Below are positions 33,288 to 40,804 of a stretch of 64,000 bases of DNA, piece by piece. Under the pieces are notes generated by a model. It was not told the DNA's origin and ran no database searches. It saw nothing but the letters and a program-made list of their open reading frames with translations. This stretch comes from Thermodesulfovibrionia bacterium (GTDB lineage: Bacteria; Nitrospirota; Thermodesulfovibrionia; UBA6902; BMS3Bbin08): positions 1 to 64,000 of the forward strand of contig JAUXYI010000017.1 in NCBI GenBank assembly GCA_030694425.1. The letters are read 5' to 3'. The stretch's first letter is position 1. Every line of letters begins with the position of its first letter. Both the position numbers and the translations under genes were made by a program.

Positions 33288-34808
33288 TCATTTCAAATTT
33301 TGAATTGTTTTTTTAAACACTTCTTTGTCGCTAAACGGATATCTTATGCCTTTTATCTCCTGATAATTCTCATGTCCCTTGCCAGCGATGAGCAATATAT
33401 CTCCTGTCTTCGCTATAGATATGGCTTTTTCTATAGCCTTTGCCCTGTCAGGCTCTATCATATAATTGTCTTTTTTTATCCCTTTAATTATGTCTTTAAT
33501 AATCTCTGATGGTTCCTCTATCCTTGAATTATCTGACGTAATAACCACAAAATCACTTAAATCACTTGCTACAGCGCCCATCTTAGGCCTTTTCGTCCTG
33601 TCCCTGTCGCCGCCGCATCCAAAAACTGTTATAATCTTTCCGCTTGTTATCAGCCTCGCTTCTTCTATCAGTTTTTTTAATGCATCTTCTGTATGGGCAT
33701 AATCCACTATGCACAGAAAGTTCTGCCCCGCATCTATTTTTTCAAGCCTTCCCTCAACTGGTTTCACTGTTCTAATCCCTTCTATAATCGCCTCTCTGCT
33801 AACGCCAAGTGCATAAGCTACTCCGGCTGACATAAGGATGTTATATACATTATTACGGCCTATGAGTGCTGAACTAACAGCAAATCTATCCTCAGGAGTT
33901 TGAATCATGAATGAAAGCTCCCACTGTCGTCTGTTGTCTGTTGTCTGTAGTCTGTTGTCTGCTGTCTGTTGTCTATAGTCTGTTGTCTGTTGTCTGTTGT
34001 CTGTTATATTCATAGCCCTCAACATCGCTCCTCTTTCAAGCCCGCATGTTATGCAATGACAGTTAAGTTTTTCTGCAAGACTTCTCACCATGGAGTCATC
34101 CCAGTTCAGCACCGCATAATCATCTTTCCCAAGATAATCAAAGAGCATGGCTTTAGCTGCGAAATAATCATCCATTGTTCCGTGAAAATCAAGGTGGTCC
34201 TGAGAAAAATTAGTAAATACAGCTACCCTGAATGAGCATCCTTTCACCCTTTTGAGCGCTAATGCATGAGAGGATACCTCAATAACTCCATACTCTATGT
34301 TGTTATCCACCATTTCCCTTAAATATCCTTGAAGATCCAATGACTCAGGGGTTGTATGAGATGCGGGTAGAATCTTATTGGCTACAATATACTGAACTGT
34401 TCCCAGTAAACCCACTTTCTTTCCCCATACCTCAAGAATATTTTTAGTAATGTAGCTTGTGGTGGTTTTGCCGTTTGTCCCGGTAATACCAATAAGTGAT
34501 AATTTTTTAGAAGGGTCTCTATAAAAAGCAGCAGACATCAGAGCCAATGCATCTCTGCTGTCATCAACTTTAATAACAGTTATTTCATTCTGTACATCTA
34601 CTGCTTTCTCAGTAACCACCCCCACAGCCCCCTTGCTTATTACATCTTTTATAAAAGCGTGACCATCTACAGAAAGCCCTTTAATCGCCACAAAAAGAAA
34701 ACCTTTTTTTACAACTCTTGAATCATATGCTATCCCTTCTATTTCTTTCTCAAGAGGTCCTGTAATTCGTTTTACATTTAAACCCCTTAAAATCTCTGCG
34801 ATAGTCAT
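33288..34808 (-). CDS. murE: UDP-MurNAc-dipeptide ligase MurE with heptad repeat insertion
   Basis: Adds the third stem-peptide residue. ATP loop IGITGTNGKTTTSYI, HTTPESLDLQ, EVSSHALALKRV and VDYAHTEDALKKL are present. The motif that normally selects meso-diaminopimelate is DNPR; here it is DNSR (ITSDNSRIEEPSE), a Pro-to-Ser change. Around residues 268-295 the product reads NITDNRQQTTDYRQQTADN and on to NRRQWELSF, a seven-residue periodic insert from a tgtctgt heptamer array. It lies in a central-domain loop before DRFAVSSALIGRNNVYN. Ribosome-binding site GGGAGGA. Confidence 0.95.
   Translation of the reverse strand: MTIAEILRGLNVKRITGPLEKEIEGIAYDSRVVKKGFLFVAIKGLSVDGHAFIKDVISKGAVGVVTEKAVDVQNEITVIKVDDSRDALALMSAAFYRDPSKKLSLIGITGTNGKTTTSYITKNILEVWGKKVGLLGTVQYIVANKILPASHTTPESLDLQGYLREMVDNNIEYGVIEVSSHALALKRVKGCSFRVAVFTNFSQDHLDFHGTMDDYFAAKAMLFDYLGKDDYAVLNWDDSMVRSLAEKLNCHCITCGLERGAMLRAMNITDNRQQTTDYRQQTADNRLQTTDNRRQWELSFMIQTPEDRFAVSSALIGRNNVYNILMSAGVAYALGVSREAIIEGIRTVKPVEGRLEKIDAGQNFLCIVDYAHTEDALKKLIEEARLITSGKIITVFGCGGDRDRTKRPKMGAVASDLSDFVVITSDNSRIEEPSEIIKDIIKGIKKDNYMIEPDRAKAIEKAISIAKTGDILLIAGKGHENYQEIKGIRYPFSDKEVFKKTIQNLK
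33924..34008. repeat. Heptanucleotide tandem array inside murE
   Basis: About twelve consecutive, slightly varied copies of tgtctgt (ctgttgt, ctgtagt, ctgctgt variants) on the plus strand, in frame in murE (minus strand). Confidence 0.92.
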
Positions 34809-34810
34809 TT

Positions 34811-34860
34811 ACCCAATCCTCCCTTAACCCCCCTTTACTAAAGGGGTGATAGGGGGATTT
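34811..34860. repeat. Dispersed cccctttactaaagggg repeat upstream of murE
   Basis: Hairpin arms aacccccctt and aaggggtgatagggggatt. A copy of the same ctttactaaaggggg core is translated inside the lipoprotein at 63144-63183. The minus-strand arm provides the murE ribosome-binding region. Confidence 0.75.
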
Positions 34861-34874
34861 TCAGGTGAATCTTT

Positions 34875-36671
34875 CTAATTTGAATTACTGACAAGATAGA
34901 CATAATTCTGTTCTTTTTCCATGGGTACGTTGAGATATACAAGCGTATTTTCAACAATCTTTTTAAATACAGGGGCCGCTACTACACCACCATATCTTGC
35001 GCCCCTGGGTTTATATACTACCACTATTAGCGCAAATTTGGGATTATCAGCAGGGACAAAACCAACAAACGAGCTCACATAATTGTCTTTAGAGTACCTG
35101 CCTGTTTTAGGGTCAATCATCTGAGCAGTACCGGTTTTTCCTGCTGCCAGGTTTCCCATGATAGACGCCCTTTGTGCTGTACCGCCTTCCTCAACAACTG
35201 TTTTTAATATACCCCTCATTGTTCTTGCAGTATTTTCAGATATAACCTTTTTTTCCATTTCAGGAGAAAACTTTTTTACGCTTTCACCTGACTGTGAAAT
35301 TATCTCAGAAACAATATACGGCTTCATTAACTTCCCGCCATTAGCAATTGCAGAATACGCCCTCAGAACCTGCAAAGGAGTAACAGCTATTTCCTGTCCA
35401 ATCGCCATAGAAGGCAGCGATCTGCCTGACCAGTGCTGAGGGTCTCTCAAAAGCCCCCTGACCTCTCCTATTAAATCTACGCCTGTTTTATCTCCAAAAC
35501 CAAATTTTTTTACATAGTTATAAAATCTTTCTTTTCCCAGTCTAATCCCTATTGTTGCTGCGCCGACATTTGAAGATTTTTGTATAACCTCAGTAAATGT
35601 GAGTACCCCGTGCCTATGGTCTTCACGAATAATCCCCCCGGGAATCTTTATAAATCCCCTTGAAACGTCAAATTTCTCATTAAGGCTGACTATCTTTTCT
35701 TCAATAGCAGCAGAAGCCACAAATGCCTTGAATGTAGAACCGGGCTCATAAACATCTGTAATAGCCCTGTTGCGCCTCTTGTCTGCATCAGAATCGCCAA
35801 CAGCATTAGGATCATAAGTCGGCCTGTTAGCCATGGCAATGATTTCACCAGTATTCGGGTCCATCATAATCGCAACCGCTGCTTCTGCCTCCCATGTTTC
35901 AACCGCATTTTCTATCTCCCTCTCAACAATATTCTGGATATTTCCGTCTATAGTAAGTATCAGGTTATCGCCGTGAACATTATCCTCAGTGCCTTCGGAA
36001 AGGCTGTTGCCGCGTGCATCCTTGCCTATATCTACCTTTTTTACCTTGCCTTTTATATATTTATCATATTTAAGCTCAATGCCGTTAAGCCCCTCATTAT
36101 CAATATTTGTGTAACCTATAATATGCGCTGCTACATGACCGTTAGGGTAAAAACGTTTTGTCTCAGTCAAAAAATCTATTTCTTTAAGTTTTAAATCATT
36201 TTTTAATTTATCAACTTTTTGAGATGTTTCTTCATCCATTCTTCTTGCGAGCCATATAAAACTCTTGTCTTTTTTAGACAAAAACTTTTCATTAAGCTTT
36301 TCTACCGATACATTTATAAGGGGGGCGAGCTGTGATGATAATTTTTTAGTATCGCCAATCTGGGACGGCACTGCATAAAGAGAGTCTGTCTCTATATTTA
36401 CAGCCAACGGCCTCATCTCCCTGTCCCAGATGCTGCCTCTTTTTGCCTTTAATATTTTCGTGCTTTGATATTGTTTTTCTGCCTTTTGTGAGAGCATCTC
36501 ATGGTCAAAAACCATAAGAACAATCAGGCGCACAAAAACAACAAAAAAACAAAAGAATATGATTGTGCGTATTATTATGAATCTCTTTTTACTCTTTGCA
36601 AGCTGTATTCCTTCAAAATCTTCATCCCAGAGTTTTTTCCCTTCTATTAATATTTTTCTTTTATTCCTCAT
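34875..36671 (-). CDS. ftsI: Division-specific penicillin-binding transpeptidase FtsI
   Basis: Class B PBP that cross-links septal peptidoglycan. A basic cytoplasmic start leads to one transmembrane helix (TIIFFCFFVVFVRLIVLMV, about residues 34-52), the pedestal domain (KAKRGSIWDREMRPLAV), then the transpeptidase domain. The catalytic motifs are EPGSTFKAF (SxxK), KSSNVG (SxN) and AAGKTGTAQM (KTG). The C-terminus has no PASTA domain. 598 residues, typical. Located between ftsL and murE. Confidence 0.96.
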   Translation of the reverse strand: MRNKRKILIEGKKLWDEDFEGIQLAKSKKRFIIIRTIIFFCFFVVFVRLIVLMVFDHEMLSQKAEKQYQSTKILKAKRGSIWDREMRPLAVNIETDSLYAVPSQIGDTKKLSSQLAPLINVSVEKLNEKFLSKKDKSFIWLARRMDEETSQKVDKLKNDLKLKEIDFLTETKRFYPNGHVAAHIIGYTNIDNEGLNGIELKYDKYIKGKVKKVDIGKDARGNSLSEGTEDNVHGDNLILTIDGNIQNIVEREIENAVETWEAEAAVAIMMDPNTGEIIAMANRPTYDPNAVGDSDADKRRNRAITDVYEPGSTFKAFVASAAIEEKIVSLNEKFDVSRGFIKIPGGIIREDHRHGVLTFTEVIQKSSNVGAATIGIRLGKERFYNYVKKFGFGDKTGVDLIGEVRGLLRDPQHWSGRSLPSMAIGQEIAVTPLQVLRAYSAIANGGKLMKPYIVSEIISQSGESVKKFSPEMEKKVISENTARTMRGILKTVVEEGGTAQRASIMGNLAAGKTGTAQMIDPKTGRYSKDNYVSSFVGFVPADNPKFALIVVVYKPRGARYGGVVAAPVFKKIVENTLVYLNVPMEKEQNYVYLVSNSN

Positions 36672-36727
36672 ACCATTTGTATCAGTTATTTTTATTTATT
36701 AGTCCTCGTCCCAGAGCGTAATTATCC

Positions 36728-37147
36728 TCATCTTCTCCTCTTGTCCGATTTATCTTTTTTCAACACCTTCGGGTTAGATAAACTGATAGCTGGTTCGGCA
36801 CGGTTCAGTTCTGAGGCAGCCTCTACAGATGCCTTGTAAGGAGCAGCGCCTGTTGTCTTTTTAACAGTAAAAATCCTTTCCCTATTAGGGACATTCATAC
36901 CAAGTTGTTTCATTGCAACCTCTTCTATTTTCCCTACCGAATACATGTTTGCCCTTTCTGCTGACGCCAATGCCGCTACTCTTACAAGCTTCGTTTTTTT
37001 ACTCTCCATATGGCCGATTTCTTTTTCAAGGCTGACAACCTCATTCCTGAGCCATACAAGAGTAAAAAAACTCATAACTATGTAACTCAAAATACAGAAT
37101 TTTTTAAATGCCCATCTTTTATCTTTTTTTAATCGTCTTGCTGTCAT
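36728..37147 (-). CDS. ftsL: Cell division protein FtsL
   Basis: A 139-residue bitopic protein. After a basic start (MTARRLKKDKRWAFKKF) comes one transmembrane helix (CILSYIVMSFFTLVWLR) and a coiled-coil (EVVSLEKEIGHMESKKTKL), then the FtsL-like VGKIEEVAMKQLGMNVPNRERIF. Such small proteins are poorly conserved, and the call rests mainly on topology and its place between rsmH and ftsI. The start overlaps the rsmH stop as ATGA-type coupling. The low-complexity basic tail is unusual. Confidence 0.88.
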   Translation of the reverse strand: MTARRLKKDKRWAFKKFCILSYIVMSFFTLVWLRNEVVSLEKEIGHMESKKTKLVRVAALASAERANMYSVGKIEEVAMKQLGMNVPNRERIFTVKKTTGAAPYKASVEAASELNRAEPAISLSNPKVLKKDKSDKRRR

Positions 37148-38019
37148 AATTTCTCCACTGTTCTGAGCTTTGCGCTGCGCGAAGACGGATTTAACCGCTG
37201 CTCCTCTTTTTTCGGAATCAGCGGTTTTTTTGTAATAATTGAAACCATCCCCTTATGTGCCAGTTCCTTAAATGAGTGTTTTACAATCCTGTCCTCAAGA
37301 GAATGATAAGATAGAATGCAAAACCTTCCACCGCTCTTGAGTATGTTTATTCCTGTATTAATTGCCATTGATAACTCGGTAAGTTCCTTGTTCACTTCTA
37401 TCCTCAGCGCCTGAAAGGTCTTTGTAGCAGGATGAATCCTGCCTTTTCTGCCAATGGCTTTTTCAATTATTTGAGATAGTTCCCTGCATGTTCTGATTGG
37501 TTTTTGCTCTCTAACATTAACAATTGCCCTTGCTATCTTCCTGCTAAATCTTTCCTCGCCATACTGCCATAAAATATGCGCCAAATCCTTTTCAGGGTAT
37601 CCACTGATTATTCTGAGCGCTGTAAGCGTCTGCCGATTGTCCATTCTCATATCAAGAGGCTCATCTTTTAAAAAACTAAATCCCCTGCCTTCTGATTTAA
37701 GCTGTAAAGTTGAGACCCCCAGGTCAAGAAGAATCCCGTCCACTTCTCTATAGCCTAAATTGCTGATTACAGCATCCGTATTTGGAAACCTATCCCTTAT
37801 AAGATGGACATCAAAGCCTTTTAGTCTTTCTTTTGCTATCTTAAGCGCTTCTTCATCCTTATCTATACCAATCAATGTACATCCTCCCTCAACACTCTTC
37901 AAAATGCCTTCTGCATGACCGCCGAGCCCTACGGTGCCATCCACATAAACACCTGACTTTTTTACCTTCAGCATTCTTAACACTTCCTCCAGCATAACTG
38001 GTACATGCGCTATCTCCAT
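37144..38019 (-). CDS. rsmH: 16S rRNA (cytosine1402-N4)-methyltransferase
   Basis: SAM-dependent methyltransferase of the 30S decoding site. HVPVMLEEVLRML at the N-terminus, the SAM motif VDGTVGLGGHAEGIL (residues about 24-38), GILLDLGVSTLQLKSEGRGFSF, DEPLDMRM and LSYHSLEDRIVKH are all present. 291 residues. Its ATG overlaps the mraZ stop (TAATG) and its 3' end overlaps ftsL, the standard tight packing of the 5' dcw cluster. Confidence 0.97.
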   Translation of the reverse strand: MEIAHVPVMLEEVLRMLKVKKSGVYVDGTVGLGGHAEGILKSVEGGCTLIGIDKDEEALKIAKERLKGFDVHLIRDRFPNTDAVISNLGYREVDGILLDLGVSTLQLKSEGRGFSFLKDEPLDMRMDNRQTLTALRIISGYPEKDLAHILWQYGEERFSRKIARAIVNVREQKPIRTCRELSQIIEKAIGRKGRIHPATKTFQALRIEVNKELTELSMAINTGINILKSGGRFCILSYHSLEDRIVKHSFKELAHKGMVSIITKKPLIPKKEEQRLNPSSRSAKLRTVEKL

Positions 38020-38480
38020 TACAAGCCATGATTTGATAGTTCATTTTTGTATTGTTTAGTTGTTTCTTTATCAAGTTTTGACGGGTCAGCAACGTTTTCA
38101 TACTCTTTTTTATCCCATATTTCTATTTTGTGCCCTTGACCAACTAAAACTACCTCATCGTTTAGATGAGCATCCATCCTTAAAGCTGAGGGAATAAGAA
38201 CCCTGCCCTGCTTGTCAATCTCACATTCAACAGCCGAACCTATAACGCGGCGCCTGTAGTATTTAACAGCATCTGACGTCTGAGGCATTCCCTTTACCTT
38301 TTCAATTAGCTTGTTCCACTCGTCAATAGGATAGGCGCAAAGACAATTGTCAAATTCATCATTGACAAATACTAATTTCATGCTATAATTGGACGAAAGA
38401 ATTTCCTTAATAGATGGAGGGATGGGTATACGGCCCTTGGAATCTAAGGCATAATAATTTTTACCAGAAAAGCCAGGCAA
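38019..38480 (-). CDS. mraZ: Transcriptional regulator MraZ (dcw repressor)
   Basis: MraZ forms a ring of AbrB-like folds and binds repeats in its own promoter. Two copies of the fold are visible: YYALDSKGRIPIPPSIKE and ECEIDKQGRVLIPSALRM. The start is taken as TTG at 38480 because GGGAGG lies 5 nt upstream and the product then begins MPGFSGKNYYALDSKGR, matching MraZ proteins; an upstream start would read through the promoter. 153 residues. First gene of the dcw cluster. Confidence 0.93.
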   Translation of the reverse strand: MPGFSGKNYYALDSKGRIPIPPSIKEILSSNYSMKLVFVNDEFDNCLCAYPIDEWNKLIEKVKGMPQTSDAVKYYRRRVIGSAVECEIDKQGRVLIPSALRMDAHLNDEVVLVGQGHKIEIWDKKEYENVADPSKLDKETTKQYKNELSNHGL

Positions 38481-38486
38481 TTTTAC

Positions 38487-38513
38487 CTCCCACTGTTTAC
38501 CACTTTTTACCAC
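38487..38513 (-). promoter_or_regulatory. MraZ-binding boxes (three direct repeats)
   Basis: On the minus strand GTGGTAAAAA, GTGGTAAACA and GTGGGAGGTA follow one another with an exact 10-nt period. Known MraZ operators are TGGGN repeats separated by 5 nt, i.e. the same period. They directly follow the -10 box and cover the expected transcription start, so binding should repress. Confidence 0.8.
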
Positions 38514-38543
38514 ATTATAGAGGCAAAATAATATACCTGTCAA
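38514..38543 (-). promoter_or_regulatory. Consensus sigma70 promoter of the dcw cluster
   Basis: TTGACA (38538-38543), an 18-nt spacer, and TATAAT (38514-38519), both hexamers perfect. Transcription should start near 38507, giving a leader of about 27 nt to the TTG of mraZ. Confidence 0.88.
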
Positions 38544-38555
38544 GAAAAAAAACAA

Positions 38556-38912
38556 TTATTTATAAAATTTCTATATTTTGTGGTATTTAATTGTAATAAC
38601 ACCTACTTATAGTAGTAAGATTTTCCAGTAGATTAAATTTGTGTAATAAATTATCAGCATTTAAATAAAATGATGCATGATGCTTGATATCAAAAATAAA
38701 AATCTTGCATCGTGTATCTTCTCAAATTCCGATATAGAAAATGTCATTGCGAGTGAAACGAAGCAATCTCATCTTTTTACAATAAGATTGCCACGAACCC
38801 TTCGGGTTCTCGCAATGACAAGAAAATTTAAGGAGTCACATGCCCTATAGCAAGATTTGGGTATCTTGCTAAAACTTGCATCCTCCATCCTGCATCCTGT
38901 ATTCTGAAATAA
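38556..38912. repeat. Divergent gap mraZ/xerD with dispersed repeats
   Basis: Holds a gtcattgcgag...ctcgcaatgac palindrome (38743-38819), a perfect 9-bp hairpin tagcaagat/atcttgcta near 38850-38873, and a heptad tract (catcctg units, 38879-38905) directly before the xerD start. No gene is seen. Confidence 0.65.
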
Positions 38913-39788
38913 ATGATAAACATTGTAGAAAGATTCCTGAATTACCTGACTGTAGAGAAAGGACTTTCAGCAAATACAATAGAGTCATACAAAAACGATA
39001 TTAACAAGTTCAAAAAATATCTTTCGGACATCAACAAGGATATAACGGGTTTTACCAGAAGTGATGTCATCTCTTATTTAAATCACCTCAGAGATAACAA
39101 CAACCAAACCCCAACCATAGCCCGAAATATTGCCAGCATCAGGGGTTTATGCAGATTCATGCTCTCAGAGGGAATAATAGAAGAAGACCCGCTTGAAAAC
39201 CTCAGCACTCCAAAAGGATGGAAACACCTTCCGAAAATACTGGGGATTGAAGATGTTGTTTCTCTAATAGAAAAACCAAAAGGCAAAAAATTCTCATTGA
39301 GAGACAGGGCAATTCTTGAGTTTATGTATTCCTCCGGCTTGAGGGCAAGCGAAATAATTAACATGAAACTGAACGACATAAATTTTGAGGCAGGCTTTAT
39401 CACGGTTATCGGCAAAGGCTCCAAGGAGAGAGTGGTTCCAATGAATGAAAGGGCAATAAAGTCATTAAAAAAATACATAAATGAATTAAGACCATCTATT
39501 CTTAAGAAAAAAACAAGCCCTAATTTATTTATTGCAAAGGGCGGAAAGCCCATGACACGGCAGCGATTGTGGCAGTTAATAAAACTATACTCTGAAGGAT
39601 TACCAATAAAAATATCTCCGCACACCCTCAGGCATTGTTTTGCAAGCCATCTTTTAGATGGAGGCGCAGATTTGAGGGCGCTTCAAAAAATGCTCGGACA
39701 CGCCGATATATCAACAACTCAAATATATACCACGGTGACACCCGAAAGGCTTAAAAAAGTGCACAAGGAATATCACCCGCGGGGGTAA
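38913..39788 (+). CDS. xerD: Site-specific tyrosine recombinase, XerD-like
   Basis: Resolves chromosome dimers at dif with a partner recombinase. N-terminal SAM-like domain (FLNYLTVEKGLSANTIESYKND), then the catalytic domain with Arg (SSGLRASEII), Lys (GKGSKERVVPMN), HxxR (HTLRHCFASHLL), His and Tyr (LGHADISTTQIYTTV). 291 residues, typical of XerC/D. The C-terminal block resembles XerD more than XerC; only one Xer protein is in the window. No clear ribosome-binding site; the leader is heptad repeat. Confidence 0.92.
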   Translation: MINIVERFLNYLTVEKGLSANTIESYKNDINKFKKYLSDINKDITGFTRSDVISYLNHLRDNNNQTPTIARNIASIRGLCRFMLSEGIIEEDPLENLSTPKGWKHLPKILGIEDVVSLIEKPKGKKFSLRDRAILEFMYSSGLRASEIINMKLNDINFEAGFITVIGKGSKERVVPMNERAIKSLKKYINELRPSILKKKTSPNLFIAKGGKPMTRQRLWQLIKLYSEGLPIKISPHTLRHCFASHLLDGGADLRALQKMLGHADISTTQIYTTVTPERLKKVHKEYHPRG

Positions 39789-39814
39789 AAGGATCGAAAA
39801 TAATTTTTTAAAAA

Positions 39815-39918
39815 TGTCGGGAATCCTTGATTTTGTCGGAAAAGCTTACACTTTTTAAGCCTTGAGTTTTATAAAATCGTTAAAAATCAATTTATTTTTA
39901 ACGTGGCATTGATTTTGC
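39815..39918 (+). promoter_or_regulatory. Sigma54-type promoter with two upstream activator-like sites
   Basis: TGGCATTGATTTTGC (39904-39918) has the -24 GG and -12 GC separated by exactly 10 nt. Upstream are two related sites, TGTCGGGAATCCTTGAT (39815-39831) and TGTCGGAAAAGCTTACA (39834-39850); the second has TGT/ACA dyad ends, as enhancer-binding-protein sites do. The promoter now faces only a truncated gene. Confidence 0.75.
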
Positions 39919-39953
39919 GTAATTATATTTGAATATAAAAAAAGAGGATAAAG

Positions 39954-40064
39954 ATGTTTAAAAAATCAGAACCAATCCTACTTGTCAAAAAAGCAGCAAA
40001 TTTTATACCCTATACCTCTAATTTCATAATTTCAAGATTAGATATATTTTTGAAGTGTTTATAA
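39954..40064 (+). pseudogene. 5' stub of a sigma54-driven gene, truncated by a PIN-antitoxin module
   Basis: A GAGGA ribosome-binding site and ATG open a frame beginning MFKKSEPILLVKKAANFIP. From about 40010 the frame runs through the 3' end of the opposite-strand PIN gene and stops at 40064 after 36 codons. The first 19 residues therefore look like the remaining N-terminus of a lost gene; I do not recognise the family. Confidence 0.65.
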
Positions 40065-40402
40065 TTTGCTGTTGCAAAGACAGAGGTATTTATCAAAACA
40101 GATGATGCTATAAGTGCATCAACAGTTCTTAATCCGTCAGATAAGGAATATCGTTCAAGTAAGATTATTGCTTTTTCTGATATTTTTTCGTCTGGATGCA
40201 TTACGGTTGAGATATTTTCTTTTATAAATTTCTTTATAATTTTTAACTCATTCTTATCCAGACATCCCTGAATAAGCTCCATAATACAAAGAGAACTTGT
40301 AAGCCTATCCTCATAGGAAATGTTTTTTATCAGTTTCTCAGCATCCTGATTCCCCTTAAAATACCAGATGAGCACATCTGTATCAAGAATTACCTTTGAA
40401 AT
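40010..40402 (-). CDS. PIN-domain ribonuclease toxin (VapC-like), probable ATT start
   Basis: The reading frame contains VILDTDVLIWYFKGN, the PIN core with its first catalytic Asp, then acidic residues in TSSLCIMELIQG and RTVDALIASSVL. These predict Mg-dependent RNA cleavage. The first canonical start (GTG, 40375) would remove the catalytic Asp. Upstream of it, after an in-frame TGA, no ATG, GTG or TTG exists. An ATT at 40402 lies 6 nt after a perfect AAGGAG and gives 130 residues (ISKVILDTD...). It overlaps the antitoxin stop by 13 nt, as in coupled modules. Confidence 0.78.
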   Translation of the reverse strand: MSKVILDTDVLIWYFKGNQDAEKLIKNISYEDRLTSSLCIMELIQGCLDKNELKIIKKFIKENISTVMHPDEKISEKAIILLERYSLSDGLRTVDALIASSVLINTSVFATANYKHFKNISNLEIMKLEV

Positions 40403-40629
40403 CTTTCTCTCCTTCTCTCGTCAACCCACTTTTGTACATCTTTTAAATCTTTTCTATCCTTCCATATGCCAAACCCCACAGGGCTAAATTGTTTTTCAAT
40501 TTTCTTAAAGGGTTTTACAACAGCTATGGATTTTCCTCTCATTGTTATAATTACCTCTTCACCTTTTCTAACGCTTTCAAGGATTGCAGATGCCCGATTT
40601 CTTAGTTCCCTTGCAGTTGCTGTTTTCAT
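40390..40629 (-). CDS. Phd/YefM-type antitoxin
   Basis: 79 residues beginning MKTATARELRNRASAILESV, with GEEVIITMRGKSIAVVKPF, the standard Phd/YefM DNA-binding N-terminus. The charged tail should bind the PIN toxin encoded just downstream. ATG at 40629 is chosen on family grounds; longer upstream frames run through the promoter. Confidence 0.88.
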   Translation of the reverse strand: MKTATARELRNRASAILESVRKGEEVIITMRGKSIAVVKPFKKIEKQFSPVGFGIWKDRKDLKDVQKWVDERRRERFQR

Positions 40630-40641
40630 AAATAACTTCAA

Positions 40642-40685
40642 AGTGTATATTTTAAAGTGTATACTATTATTATCTCTGATGTCAA
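40642..40685 (-). promoter_or_regulatory. Promoter and direct-repeat operator of the PIN module
   Basis: TTGACA (minus strand, 40680-40685), 16-nt spacer, TATACA (40658-40663). The word TATACACTTT occurs twice in direct repeat around and after the -10, a likely autoregulatory site. Confidence 0.65.
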
Positions 40686-40735
40686 TGCCAAAATTCTGGG
40701 TTATAGGGAACATTACAATCTAAATTGCAGCAGAC

Positions 40736-40763
40736 AGGGGCGTATTGCAATACGCCCCTTTTT
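40736..40763 (+). terminator. Intrinsic terminator upstream of rsmA
   Basis: A perfect 12-bp palindrome (aggggcgtattg and its complement) followed by a T-run. It faces the plus strand and probably ended the gene whose 5' stub remains at 39954. Confidence 0.85.
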
Positions 40764-40791
40764 ATTTTCTGCCTTAAATTCCAAAAAATTC

Positions 40792-40797
40792 TATAAT
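40792..40797 (+). promoter_or_regulatory. -10 box of rsmA, predicted leaderless
   Basis: Perfect TATAAT ending 7 nt before the ATG at 40805. No good -35 at 16-18 nt. Confidence 0.45.
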
Positions 40798-40804
40798 AAG
40801 AGGG

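Noticed and set aside
33924-34008. Frameshift or assembly error in murE
   Set aside because: The frame is open through the array and all motifs on both sides are in the same frame, so an in-frame insertion is the simpler reading.
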